Positions 8,036 through 17,068 of a stretch of DNA of 64,000 nucleotides are shown here, piece by piece; within the stretch, counting starts at the first letter, position 1, and each line of letters opens with the position of its first letter. The position numbers and the translations under genes are program-made. The notes below the pieces were generated by a model that did no database searches, was not told the origin of the DNA, and saw only the letters and a program-made list of their open reading frames with translations. Origin of the DNA: Lacisediminihabitans profunda (GTDB lineage Bacteria > Actinomycetota > Actinomycetes > Actinomycetales > Microbacteriaceae); assembly GCF_008040105.1 (NCBI RefSeq), contig NZ_VRMG01000015.1, positions 1-64,000 on the forward strand, given 5' to 3'.

Positions 8036-10003
8036 ATGTGTGGCATCTGCGGCTATTTTGAAGATCCGCGGGGGCGGAAGACGGACCGCGCCGATGTCCT
8101 CCTGATGGCCGATCAGATCACTCACCGAGGGCCGGACGGTGGAGGCGAGTGGATAGACCCCCGAGCGGGTATTGCGCTCGGGCACCGCAGGCTGGCAATC
8201 GTTGATCTATCCGAGGCCGGGCATCAGCCGATGGTGTCAGCGTCAGGCAATCTCGTGCTCTCGTACAACGGTGAAATCTACAACCATCTCGATCTGAGGG
8301 TGCGCCTGGCCGATTCCGGGCTGGCGCCTGAGTGGAGAGGGCACTCGGACACCGAGACACTCGTGGCGTGCTTCGAAGCCTGGGGCATAGTGAAGACGTT
8401 GGACGCCGCAATAGGTATGTTCGCCATCGCTCTCTGGGATCGTGGAGCAAGCGAATTAACGCTTGCACGCGACCGCTTGGGCGAGAAGCCGCTCTACTAC
8501 GGCTGGCAGGGAGACGCTTTCCTCTTCGGGTCGGAGCTTTCTGCGCTGAAGGCGCACCCGTCGTTCGACGGTGAGATCGACAGGAATTCGATATCGCTAC
8601 TGCTTCGCCACAACAACGTTCCCGCGCCGTTCAGCATCTACAAAGACATTTTCAAGCTGGAACCGGGTCGCTTCTTCACAATACGGCTAGGGACCGGGCC
8701 GCCGGAGGTTGGCGTTGATCAGGCATATTGGAAACTCAACGACGTAGTTGAGAATGGCGAACGAAGTCCCTTCACCGGAAGCGCGGAAGAGTCCGTCGAC
8801 CTGCTTGAGGACCGACTCGCGACCAGCATCGCCGGTCAAATGATGTCCGACGTGCCGCTTGGTGCGTTCCTGAGCGGTGGAATCGACAGCAGTGCCGTGG
8901 TCGCGCTCATGCAGGCTCAATCTTCCACTCCGATTCACACCTTCACCATCGGATCAGACCAGGCGAATTATGACGAGGCGGATCACGCGAAAGCAGTTGC
9001 TCGACACTTGGGCACCGATCACACCGAGCTTTACGTCACCTCAGATCTCGCACTGGAGGTGGTGCCGAAGCTCGCGTCCACCTACTCCGAACCGTTCGCG
9101 GACAGTTCCCAGATTCCGACCTTTCTCGTGAGCCACTTGGCCTCTCAGTCTGTCACTGTGGCCTTGAGTGGCGACGGCGGCGACGAGCTATTCGGGGGCT
9201 ACAACCGGTACCTCTCGGCCCAGAAGACATGGTCTCGGATGAGGAAGTTGCCAGCGCCGGTGCGGGCTGCCGCGGTGTCGGCTTTAAGGGGGCTGTCTCC
9301 CTCATCGTGGGACCGGCTGGTCGAAGGTCTTGGCCCCTTCCTGCCCCCGTCGCTCCGCATCGCCACGCCTGGCGACAAAGCGCACAAACTGGCCGGGGTA
9401 ATGCAATCGCCCGACGGACCGTCGTACTACCGGCACCTCACCAGCCACTGGCTGAACCCGGAAGAGGTCGTAATCGGAGCGGACGAACCTGCCACGAAGG
9501 TGACGGACTCAACCGCGTGGCCGACCACTGGCTCGCTCGAGACGTGGATGATGGCCATGGACAGCCAGACCTACCTTCCTGACGACATTCTCGCCAAAGT
9601 CGATCGCGCGGCAATGGCGAACGGCCTCGAGACACGGGTACCGATGCTCGATCACCGAGTCGTCGAGTTTGCCTGGCAACTACCTCTCGAGATAAAGATC
9701 CGTGACGGCGTCGGCAAATGGCCCCTCCGCGAAGTGCTCTTCCGCCACGTGCCGAGAGAGCTAATCGAGCGCCCAAAAATGGGCTTCGGTGTGCCCCTTG
9801 ACAACTGGCTGCGTGGGCCGCTTCGAGACTGGGCCGAGGCACTACTCGACTCGGATCGTCTAATCGAGGAGGGCTATTTCAGGCCGGCACCCATCCGTGC
9901 GATGTGGGCCGATCACCTCAGCGGCAAGCGCAATTGGCAACATCACCTTTGGACAATTCTTATGTTCCAGGCCTGGCTGGAACACGAGAACGCGTTGCGC
10001 TAA
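8036..10003 (+). CDS. asnB: Asparagine synthase (glutamine-hydrolysing)
   Basis: A 655-residue AsnB-type amidotransferase. Cys2 follows the initiator Met (M-C-G-I-C-G), giving the N-terminal nucleophile glutaminase domain. The ATP pyrophosphatase loop S-G-G-I-D-S-S is at residues 280-286. Members within polysaccharide loci are thought to amidate sugar carboxylates, as proposed for WbpS. A UDP-HexNAc dehydrogenase that would make a uronic acid is encoded 1.2 kb away, so a uronamide product is a reasonable inference. Simple asparagine synthesis cannot be excluded. The stop overlaps the end of the converging flippase gene by 4 bases. Confidence 0.93.
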   Translation: MCGICGYFEDPRGRKTDRADVLLMADQITHRGPDGGGEWIDPRAGIALGHRRLAIVDLSEAGHQPMVSASGNLVLSYNGEIYNHLDLRVRLADSGLAPEWRGHSDTETLVACFEAWGIVKTLDAAIGMFAIALWDRGASELTLARDRLGEKPLYYGWQGDAFLFGSELSALKAHPSFDGEIDRNSISLLLRHNNVPAPFSIYKDIFKLEPGRFFTIRLGTGPPEVGVDQAYWKLNDVVENGERSPFTGSAEESVDLLEDRLATSIAGQMMSDVPLGAFLSGGIDSSAVVALMQAQSSTPIHTFTIGSDQANYDEADHAKAVARHLGTDHTELYVTSDLALEVVPKLASTYSEPFADSSQIPTFLVSHLASQSVTVALSGDGGDELFGGYNRYLSAQKTWSRMRKLPAPVRAAAVSALRGLSPSSWDRLVEGLGPFLPPSLRIATPGDKAHKLAGVMQSPDGPSYYRHLTSHWLNPEEVVIGADEPATKVTDSTAWPTTGSLETWMMAMDSQTYLPDDILAKVDRAAMANGLETRVPMLDHRVVEFAWQLPLEIKIRDGVGKWPLREVLFRHVPRELIERPKMGFGVPLDNWLRGPLRDWAEALLDSDRLIEEGYFRPAPIRAMWADHLSGKRNWQHHLWTILMFQAWLEHENALR

Positions 10004-11223
10004 TCGCGCCGGGCAGATCCCGCTCGGAAGGCAAGCCACATCCAGACGAGGCCCGATATGAGGCTCGAGAGGGCAAAGCCCCAGATGGCGCCGTTGAGCC
10101 CCAAGACAAGGAAGCCGAGAATCGGCATGAGCACCACGAGCACGGTTTGCACCACACGCCCGCTGACAATCTGAGATCTTGACGCGTTTGTTCGGCAAAC
10201 AATGTAGTAGAGAGTTCCTACGAGACTGCCGGCGACGAAGATCCCCGATTGCAGGGCAAACGGCTCCAACGAGGTGAGGGTTCCGAGACGGATCCCGATC
10301 AACGGCACCAACCAGGCAAGGGCGATGAAGCATCCCGCGGCCAATACGATCGTTGCGGCAGCCACCGCAGCGAGGCTTCGAGGATTGAAAAGCATTCGCG
10401 GAGGCGTTCGTCCGAGAGCAGGGCGTATCGGGTCAATGAGCAGCCGGATTGGCAGTGCGACGTTGGAAACGGCACGATAGACACCAAAGCGGGCCGTTCC
10501 AAGGAACCCGGCCAGGAGAAATGGCGTGCCGATTGCGCCGAGGTCCATCAGCAAAGAATCAATGAGAAGGGGCTTGATCTGGCTGCCGTGAGACACAACC
10601 CAAGACAGCGGTCCGCCGCCGCGGCCGAGTCGAGGTAATCGAAGAAGCACACAGCTAGCAGCAGCGGAGGCGAGCCAAGTAATTGCCACCATTTGCAGAC
10701 TGTCGAACCCGGCGCCAACGGAGACAACCGCCGAGAGAGCGAACGCGACGATCCCTGCGACATCGGAGAACAACGCTCGCCGGAGTTCGCCTTGTGCCAC
10801 AGAAAAGTACCGCGCACCGTTTCTATAGAGTGCGCAAATCACTGCAAGGGCGAAGATCCACCAGTGACCGGCCAGGGTGGGCAAGGACACAGCGGCGACA
10901 ACGACGGCACATCCGAAGACCACGCTCAACGCAAGAAGCGCGCCCGAGAACGCCGGCCACGGCGCCTTTAGTCGCATGCGAGCCCATGCTTCGTTGACGA
11001 CGGAGTACTGAACTGAGATGCCGAACGCGAAGAGCAAGTACAAGATCGAGAACGCGCCATAACGCGCGGGAGGCAAGACAACGAGGGCGAATACGGCAGT
11101 CATCGCACTGTAGACGCCACCGGACACCGCGGATGATGCTAGCCGAAGAACAGAGAATTTCACCGGGGTTATTGCCTCGCCCGAGGGCAGCCGCCCCAAA
11201 CTACAACCGCTCGACTCTGACAC
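10000..11223 (-). CDS. Polysaccharide flippase (Wzx/MATE-like membrane protein)
   Basis: A 407-residue protein with about 12 predicted membrane helices and little else, fitting the MOP-superfamily polysaccharide transporters that flip undecaprenyl-diphosphate glycans across the membrane. The start used overlaps the upstream dehydrogenase by 23 bases. An internal GTG near 11163, before K-F-S-V-L-R-L, is an alternative that removes the overlap and starts just before the first helix. It is the last gene of the minus-strand Pgl-type operon, which suggests it flips the glycan begun by the PglC homologue. Confidence 0.75.
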   Translation of the reverse strand: MSESSGCSLGRLPSGEAITPVKFSVLRLASSAVSGGVYSAMTAVFALVVLPPARYGAFSILYLLFAFGISVQYSVVNEAWARMRLKAPWPAFSGALLALSVVFGCAVVVAAVSLPTLAGHWWIFALAVICALYRNGARYFSVAQGELRRALFSDVAGIVAFALSAVVSVGAGFDSLQMVAITWLASAAASCVLLRLPRLGRGGGPLSWVVSHGSQIKPLLIDSLLMDLGAIGTPFLLAGFLGTARFGVYRAVSNVALPIRLLIDPIRPALGRTPPRMLFNPRSLAAVAAATIVLAAGCFIALAWLVPLIGIRLGTLTSLEPFALQSGIFVAGSLVGTLYYIVCRTNASRSQIVSGRVVQTVLVVLMPILGFLVLGLNGAIWGFALSSLISGLVWMWLAFRAGSARRD

Positions 11224-12469
11224 CGGTGATACTGTCCTTCGTGTCGAGTACGGGCGCCGTTGATGCGCTCACGAGCGAGAGGTCAAAATCATCGTGATCG
11301 GTGACCACAACCACTACGTCTGAGGAATTGAGCGCTTCGGCTGAGAGAGCGACTCTCCCCACGCCATCCGGCCAGCGATAGTCCTCGACGTGTGAATCCA
11401 CCGCAGATATTTCAGCCCCGTACTCTGTCAGAAGCTCAATCAGTCGCAGCGACGGCGACTCCCGAATGTCACCCGTGTTCTTCTTATACGCGAGCCCTAC
11501 CAGCAGTACTCGTGCGCCGTTCAGCGCCTTTTTGTCTCTGTTCAGGATTGCAATCATTCTTTGCACGACATAGTCAGGCATGTGGTCGTTGATATCGTTC
11601 GCCAGTTCGATGAATCGGAAGCTCTGCCCTAACTTGCGACGCACCTGCCAAGACAGATAGCTGGGATCGACGGGAAGGCAGTGCCCGCCAACGCCTGGCC
11701 CTGGGGTGAACTTCATGAATCCGAAGGGCTTTGTGCCGGCCGCTTCGATGGACTCCCACACGTTCACCCCGAGTTGATGTCCGAAGATGGCGAGCTCGTT
11801 CACCAAGGCGATGTTCACGTGGCGAAAGGTGTTTTCAAGAAGCTTCGTCAGCTCTGCTTCCTTGGGCGAACTGACCGGAACCGTTGAGTTGACAAGTCCG
11901 TCGTAGAACCCCTTAACTCGCTCAAGGGAAGGCGCGTTGATTCCAGAGACCACCTTGGGCGTTTCGACAAACCCCCAGGTCTTGTTCCCTGGATCAATTC
12001 TTTCGGGACTGTATCCAACGTAGAAGTCCACCCCTGCCTTGAGGCCTGATCCCTTTTCCAGAATCGGTACGACGAGTTCCTGCGTCGTTCCGGGGTAAGT
12101 CGTCGATTCGAGAATTACGGTCGAACCGATCTTCAGCCGACTAGCGAGGGACTCCGAAGAGCGCTCGATGAAGGTGAGATCCGGGAGCCCCTCGCGAAGG
12201 GGCGTCGGAACGGTGATGACCGCGATATCGAAACCCTGAGTATCGTCATAGTCGACCGTTGGCAGGTAACGACCGGTCCCGAGAGCCGTCAACAGCCGCG
12301 GGGACGGAACATCGTCGACGTACGATTCGCCCGCTTTGAGACTCGACGTGCGGCGCTCGTCTAGATCGATGCCTACGACGTTGTATCCGACCTCGACGGC
12401 GCGCATCGCAACAGGCAATCCGACATAGCCTTGCCCGACGATAACCACGGTTTGGGCGCTGCTTGGCAT
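11201..12469 (-). CDS. UDP-N-acetylhexosamine 6-dehydrogenase (WbpA/WecC-like)
   Basis: A 422-residue UDP-sugar dehydrogenase with an N-terminal NAD-binding motif G-Q-G-Y-V-G-L-P at residues 12-19, an E-S-T-T-Y-P-G-T-T segment at 121-129 and the catalytic Cys264 in G-V-G-G-H-C-L-P-V-D-P. The G-G-H-C-x-P-V-D-P-x-Y-L-S-W form is typical of enzymes that oxidise UDP-GlcNAc or UDP-ManNAc to the uronic acid. The product could feed the asnB and the aminotransferase/oxidoreductase pair elsewhere in the window. It lies 77 bases after the pglD-like gene. Confidence 0.88.
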   Translation of the reverse strand: MPSSAQTVVIVGQGYVGLPVAMRAVEVGYNVVGIDLDERRTSSLKAGESYVDDVPSPRLLTALGTGRYLPTVDYDDTQGFDIAVITVPTPLREGLPDLTFIERSSESLASRLKIGSTVILESTTYPGTTQELVVPILEKGSGLKAGVDFYVGYSPERIDPGNKTWGFVETPKVVSGINAPSLERVKGFYDGLVNSTVPVSSPKEAELTKLLENTFRHVNIALVNELAIFGHQLGVNVWESIEAAGTKPFGFMKFTPGPGVGGHCLPVDPSYLSWQVRRKLGQSFRFIELANDINDHMPDYVVQRMIAILNRDKKALNGARVLLVGLAYKKNTGDIRESPSLRLIELLTEYGAEISAVDSHVEDYRWPDGVGRVALSAEALNSSDVVVVVTDHDDFDLSLVSASTAPVLDTKDSITGVRVERL

Positions 12470-12546
12470 AAGTCCTCGGTCCTTGATGATTGGGATGGAA
12501 TGGTAAGTGGTTGGACAACGGAATCGGCGGCTGTGTACCGTCGAAT

Positions 12547-13188
12547 TCAGCGGGCAGGTACGCCCTTTACGGTCGCACCGGGTTCGACGGGGCGAACAAC
12601 GCAGGCGCTTGCGCCGACGACAGCGTGGTCTCCGACGGTGAGACCTTGAAGAACTACCGCTCCTGCACCGATCAATGCACCCGTGCCGATAGTAACGTCA
12701 CCCGATATCGTTGCAGCCGGGTTGATCGAGACGTAGTCGCCGATGTCGGCGTCGTGGCCGACCGTTGCGTTGGGGTTCATGTGAACATGAATTCCTACGG
12801 AGGAATTCGTGGAGAGCTGGACTCCCCCGCAAACGACCGTTCCTTCGCCGAGCCGGACATGCGAACCAATCCCCGCGCGCGGGTGAACGGCTATAGCTGC
12901 CGTGAAACCAAGCCCGTGCAATCGCTCCCCGATACTGCGGCGAATCTCCGGTGATCCGATGCCCACCAGATACTCGACGGAGTTATCACCTTCGATCAAC
13001 TGATCGATGTCCCCGAGGTACGGAACATCGAGATCACCTAGACGCCGCAGATTCAGCGCGGTGGGAGAATCATCGACAACTCCGAGAACGTCAAAGATCC
13101 CGTCCCCGATTCCATTGATGGCTTGCACGACGTCGAGTGCTTCCCGGCCAAACCCGCCTGCACCGATCACTACTAACCTGCGGCTCAT
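12547..13188 (-). CDS. pglD: Sugar N/O-acetyltransferase, PglD-like
   Basis: A 213-residue protein with a Rossmann-like N-terminal sugar-nucleotide domain (V-V-I-G-A-G-G-F-G-R-E at residues 6-16) and a left-handed beta-helix of hexapeptide repeats from about residue 90. H-P-R-A and N-P-N-A-T-V-G-H segments hold the His typical of the active site. This architecture is that of PglD/NeuD. In Campylobacter, PglD N-acetylates the 4-amino sugar to give UDP-diacetylbacillosamine. It is encoded in a 4-base overlap with the pglC-like gene. The substrate is inferred from its partners. Confidence 0.85.
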   Translation of the reverse strand: MSRRLVVIGAGGFGREALDVVQAINGIGDGIFDVLGVVDDSPTALNLRRLGDLDVPYLGDIDQLIEGDNSVEYLVGIGSPEIRRSIGERLHGLGFTAAIAVHPRAGIGSHVRLGEGTVVCGGVQLSTNSSVGIHVHMNPNATVGHDADIGDYVSINPAATISGDVTIGTGALIGAGAVVLQGLTVGDHAVVGASACVVRPVEPGATVKGVPAR

Positions 13189-13829
13189 TCTGTCTGGGTA
13201 TTTCGTGGCGAGGACCCGAGGAATTCCGCGGCGGTCGCTTCGCCCTCAGCGGAGATGTCTTCTCTGCGCAACACCGTTTGAACGGTTCGGAGCAGGATTC
13301 TCAAGTCCAAGATGAGGCTGCGGCGGTCAACGTATTCCGTGTCAAGGTCGAATTTCTCTTGCCAGGTCAGTGAGTTGCGTCCGCTGACCTGCGCCAGACC
13401 GGTGATTCCCGGGCGCACGTCGTGCCTTCGCGCCTGCTCTGGCGTATACCGGTCAAGGTACTGCACAAGCAACGGTCGCGGTCCAACGATGCTCATCTCA
13501 CCTCTGAATACGTTGACAAGAGTCGGAAGCTCATCCAGGCTCGTAGATCGGAGACCCTGCCCGAACTTAGTGAGGCGCTGTTCGTCGGTGACGAGCCCGC
13601 GAGACAGATCGAGGTTCTTCATCGTGCGGAACTTGTAGAGGCGGAATACCTTGCCCTTCAGTCCTGGCCGTTGCTGTGCGAAGAGCACAGGTCGCCCGAG
13701 CCTCGCCGCCACAAGCACGCCCACGACGATCATTATCGGCGAGAGCAGAACGAGGGCAATCCCAGACGAACCGATGTCCAGCCCGCGCTTGAGGGCCGAA
13801 TATGCCGTCCGACGCGCAGAACCGCTCAC
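13185..13829 (-). CDS. pglC: Initiating phosphoglycosyl transferase, PglC-like
   Basis: A 214-residue monotopic phosphoglycosyl transferase. One N-terminal hydrophobic re-entrant helix (about residues 17-42) is followed by Y-K-F-R-T-M, S-L-D-E-L-P and S-I-V-G-P-R-P motifs. It has the short PglC form, without the extra helices of WbaP/WcaJ. The family transfers a sugar phosphate from UDP-sugar to undecaprenyl phosphate, starting glycan assembly on the cytoplasmic face. Flanked by pglE- and pglD-like genes with 4-base overlaps, it probably uses a bacillosamine-type sugar. A CDP-alcohol or galactose donor is less likely. Confidence 0.9.
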   Translation of the reverse strand: MSGSARRTAYSALKRGLDIGSSGIALVLLSPIMIVVGVLVAARLGRPVLFAQQRPGLKGKVFRLYKFRTMKNLDLSRGLVTDEQRLTKFGQGLRSTSLDELPTLVNVFRGEMSIVGPRPLLVQYLDRYTPEQARRHDVRPGITGLAQVSGRNSLTWQEKFDLDTEYVDRRSLILDLRILLRTVQTVLRREDISAEGEATAAEFLGSSPRNTQTE

Positions 13830-14962
13830 GCCCGAACGCTCGCGAAGGGTTGGAGGCCTGCGACAACGCGCGAGATCTCGATCTCACTCAACGACGACCC
13901 GCTTGGGAGCGTCAAACCCGTCTCGAATAGCCGCTGCGAGTTCCCATTGCGCAGAGAGCCGGAGGCCTCAAACACGGGCTGAAGGTGCATGGGCTTCCAC
14001 AGCGGCCGGCTCTCGATGTTGTCATCGAGAAGCGCGGCGCTCAACTCTGCCGGGGTCCAGCCGGTCCTCGCCGAATCGACAACGATCGACGTGAGCCAGA
14101 AGTTGTCTTCGTGATCGTCCTCGCCACCGAAGACCTCCACTCCATCGACGTCTGCGAAAAGTTCACGATAGACCTCTCGCATCGCCCGCCGTCGCGCGAT
14201 CATGTCGTCGAGCCGGGTGAGTTGGGCGCGTCCCAGAGCGGCAAGCAGGTTGCTCATGCGGTAGTTGTAGCCGATGTCGACGTGCTCGTAATGAGCAACG
14301 GGTTGGCGCGCTTGCGTCGCCAGGTATCGGGTGCGTGCTGCAAGCTCGGCGTCGTCGGTGAGCAGCATGCCCCCGCCAGACGTCGTCATGATCTTGTTGC
14401 CATTGAAGGAGATGACGGAAGCAGCGCCGAACGATCCGGCGGCACGCCCTTGATGCCGCGCGCCGAGCGATTCCGCAGCATCCGCCAGAACCGGAATTCC
14501 GAACTCCGCCGCAATTGCGCAAATCCGCGTGTAATCGACGGCCTTGCCCAGCAGATCGACGGGCACGATCGCCCCGATGCGCTCGCCGTCGCTCCTGAGT
14601 TGCTCGATCGCCTGGCGCAGCAACTGTGGGTGCATGTTGCCGGTCTCGAGCTCGCAATCGATGAAGAACGGTTCCGCCCCGGTGTAGACGATGGCGTTGG
14701 CCGTGGCCGCGAATGTCATCGTCGAGGTGAGAACTACGTCCCCGCGCTGGACTCCCAGTCCGAGCAGTCCGAGGTGCAGGGCCGCAGTTCCCGAACTCAA
14801 CGCCACCGCGTGAGCCACGCCCACTCGCGCGGCGAGTTCGGCTTCGAAGGCGTCTACATCCGGCCCCAGCGGGGCGATCCATCCGGAGCGCATCGCGGCG
14901 ATCACGTACTGCTCCTCCAACTCCCCGACATCGGGGGAGGACATGTAGATCCGGTCGCTCAC
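13826..14962 (-). CDS. pglE: DegT/DnrJ/EryC1/StrS aminotransferase, PglE-like
   Basis: A 378-residue PLP-dependent sugar aminotransferase. Visible features are the S-S-G-T-A-A-L-H cofactor loop near residue 56, D161 in D-A-A-E-S-L-G-A, and the PLP-binding Lys190 in F-N-G-N-K. PglE converts UDP-4-keto-6-deoxy-GlcNAc to the 4-amino sugar using glutamate. The gene starts in the stop of the dehydratase (4-base overlap). GC content seems to fall within this gene: its 5' two thirds match the GC-rich right side, while its end and the following genes are less GC-rich. Confidence 0.88.
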   Translation of the reverse strand: MSDRIYMSSPDVGELEEQYVIAAMRSGWIAPLGPDVDAFEAELAARVGVAHAVALSSGTAALHLGLLGLGVQRGDVVLTSTMTFAATANAIVYTGAEPFFIDCELETGNMHPQLLRQAIEQLRSDGERIGAIVPVDLLGKAVDYTRICAIAAEFGIPVLADAAESLGARHQGRAAGSFGAASVISFNGNKIMTTSGGGMLLTDDAELAARTRYLATQARQPVAHYEHVDIGYNYRMSNLLAALGRAQLTRLDDMIARRRAMREVYRELFADVDGVEVFGGEDDHEDNFWLTSIVVDSARTGWTPAELSAALLDDNIESRPLWKPMHLQPVFEASGSLRNGNSQRLFETGLTLPSGSSLSEIEISRVVAGLQPFASVRA

Positions 14963-16854
14963 CGCGCCGCCTTGCGGCGAGACGATGACGCCGCCGCGAG
15001 CGGACGGGTCGGATGACCGCTCAGTCGCGCATGCCAGCCCGCTTTGTCCAAGTGGGTGGGGTCGATCCCGTCGATGGTCGTGTGGGAGATCGACGGGTGC
15101 ACCGGGCGCTCGTCTGACTCGCGATCACCGATCAACACCTCGTGCAACTTCTCCCCCGCGCGCAAGCCGGTGTAGACGATGGCGATGTCCTTGCCCGACA
15201 TCTCGATCATGCGCTCTGCCACATCGAGGATGCGCACCGGCTCGCCCATGTCCAGAATGAGCACCTCGCCCGGGCGACCGATTCCGCCGGCCTGCACCAC
15301 CAGTTGGCAGGCCTCGGGGATGGTCATGAAGAAGCGTGTGACGTCGGGGTGGGTGATGGTGAGCGGGCCGCCCGCCTCGATGAGGGCGGTGAAGGTGGGG
15401 AGCATGGAGCCACGGCTGCCGATCACGTTGCCGAATCGCACCGAGAGGTAGCCGAGTCCGGTCTGGTCGGCCGCCCAAGCCGTGAGCTTCTCTGCGACGC
15501 GCTTGGAGTGGCCCAGCACGCTCGTGGGATTGGCCGCCTTGTCGGTGGAGATGTTGACGAAGGTGGTGACCCCCACCGCCCTCGCCGCGTTCAGGACGTT
15601 GAGCGTGCCGAGCACGTTGGTCTTCCAGGCCTCGTCCGGATACTGCTCGAGCATCGGCAGGTGTTTGAGCGCGGCCGCATGGAACACCACGTCGGGCCGG
15701 CGCGCTTGGAAGATCGCCTCGAGCGCCTCGATGTCGCGGATGTCCGCGAGCACCACATCCTTCGTGTCGAGCAGGCCGTGCCCGGAGATCGAGATCTGCG
15801 TGCCCTGGAGGCCGGTCTCGTCACGGTCGAGCATGATGAGTTCGCTCGGCTGGAATTTCGAAATCTGGCGACACAGTTCGGATCCGATCGACCCGCCCGC
15901 CCCCGTGACGAGCACCTTCTTGCCCTTGAGGTAGCCGGCGATCGACTCCATCTGGGTGTCGACCGGGTGCCTGCCGATCAGGTCCTCGATCGAGATCTCT
16001 CGAAGGTCGCGTAGCCGGGACTTGCCGGCGAGTACTTCTTCGAGGGGCGGAAGCACCTTCACGAGCAATCCGGCCTCGGCCGCGTTGTCGGAAATCTCAC
16101 GCAGGAGGGACGCGTCGGCGTGCGCGATCGTGACCACGAGCACCGTGGCATCCGTGGCTCGCGCCACCGCGTGCAGGTCGGCTCGGGTGCCCATCACCTT
16201 CACGCCGTGCACCCACGCGTGTCGCTTGTGCAGGTCGTCGTCGATGATGCCGGCTGGGACGTAGGCCGACCCCTGGTCGGTCTGCATGCGTCGGATGATC
16301 GACGCCCCCAGGTGCCCGGCCCCGTAGATGAGCGTCATCTCCGCGCCCTCCGCCGGTTGGGTCGACCGCTCGGCCACCACGCGGCTCACATAGCGGACGC
16401 CTCCCGTGAGCACGAAGGCGATGGGCGCCGCAATGAGCACCGTGCTTCGCGGGATTCCGACCTGGTTTCCGAAGAGCAGAATCGGGATGCCGAGGATGAC
16501 GGTGACGGAGGCCACGGCCCCGAGCAGCGAGACGACCTCGCCGAAGCTGCCGCTGGAGTGGCGGCCTCGGTAGAGGTAGAACGCCCAGCCGAAGACGAAT
16601 TGCAGCACGACGGCCGCGGCGCAGACGAAGACGAGTGGCAGCCAGGTCACCCGCTCGAGGTCGAGCTCGAAGCGAAGGATGATTCCGATGCCCAGCGCCA
16701 AGACCCAGGAGAGCGCATCAAAGGAGTACTGCGTGACGAAACGCGGAACGGTGCCTCTGCGCACACGCGATATCTCGCGCACCACCATATTCGTTTCCTT
16801 TTTGGTCCGCCGCCCAGTGGCCTGATTGACGTTCTCGTTCAAGCTGAGTGCCAC
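14959..16854 (-). CDS. pglF: UDP-GlcNAc 4,6-dehydratase, membrane-bound PglF/WbpM/CapD-type
   Basis: A 631-residue protein with four N-terminal membrane helices (about residues 45-155), a first Rossmann domain (L-I-Y-G-A-G-H-L-G-A at 175-184) and a catalytic SDR domain beginning V-L-V-T-G-A-G-G-S-I-G at 314-324. The S-T-D-K-A-A-N-P-T-S segment at 436-445 and the L-G-H-S-K-R at 447-452 are the family active-site region. It removes water from UDP-GlcNAc to give the 4-keto-6-deoxy sugar, the first step of bacillosamine synthesis. It opens the minus-strand operon F-E-C-D-dehydrogenase-flippase. The start codon is GTG. Confidence 0.92.
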   Translation of the reverse strand: MALSLNENVNQATGRRTKKETNMVVREISRVRRGTVPRFVTQYSFDALSWVLALGIGIILRFELDLERVTWLPLVFVCAAAVVLQFVFGWAFYLYRGRHSSGSFGEVVSLLGAVASVTVILGIPILLFGNQVGIPRSTVLIAAPIAFVLTGGVRYVSRVVAERSTQPAEGAEMTLIYGAGHLGASIIRRMQTDQGSAYVPAGIIDDDLHKRHAWVHGVKVMGTRADLHAVARATDATVLVVTIAHADASLLREISDNAAEAGLLVKVLPPLEEVLAGKSRLRDLREISIEDLIGRHPVDTQMESIAGYLKGKKVLVTGAGGSIGSELCRQISKFQPSELIMLDRDETGLQGTQISISGHGLLDTKDVVLADIRDIEALEAIFQARRPDVVFHAAALKHLPMLEQYPDEAWKTNVLGTLNVLNAARAVGVTTFVNISTDKAANPTSVLGHSKRVAEKLTAWAADQTGLGYLSVRFGNVIGSRGSMLPTFTALIEAGGPLTITHPDVTRFFMTIPEACQLVVQAGGIGRPGEVLILDMGEPVRILDVAERMIEMSGKDIAIVYTGLRAGEKLHEVLIGDRESDERPVHPSISHTTIDGIDPTHLDKAGWHARLSGHPTRPLAAASSSRRKAAR

Positions 16855-17068
16855 TCAATTTACCACACGGGCGGATTGCCCCGGAGCCGCGCCCACTCAG
16901 AAACGAGCGGATTTCATCAGTTCGGGAAATGCTGTCGAACACGCACCGTCTACTTGGGCTAGACAGAAAAGTGAGTGCACCTGAGTTTGCCACGACTTTG
17001 CCGTCCCCACCAATCCCTCGGTGCGTGTTGCTCGAACAGAGGCGGGCAGGAGGCTACGACGACGCGGA

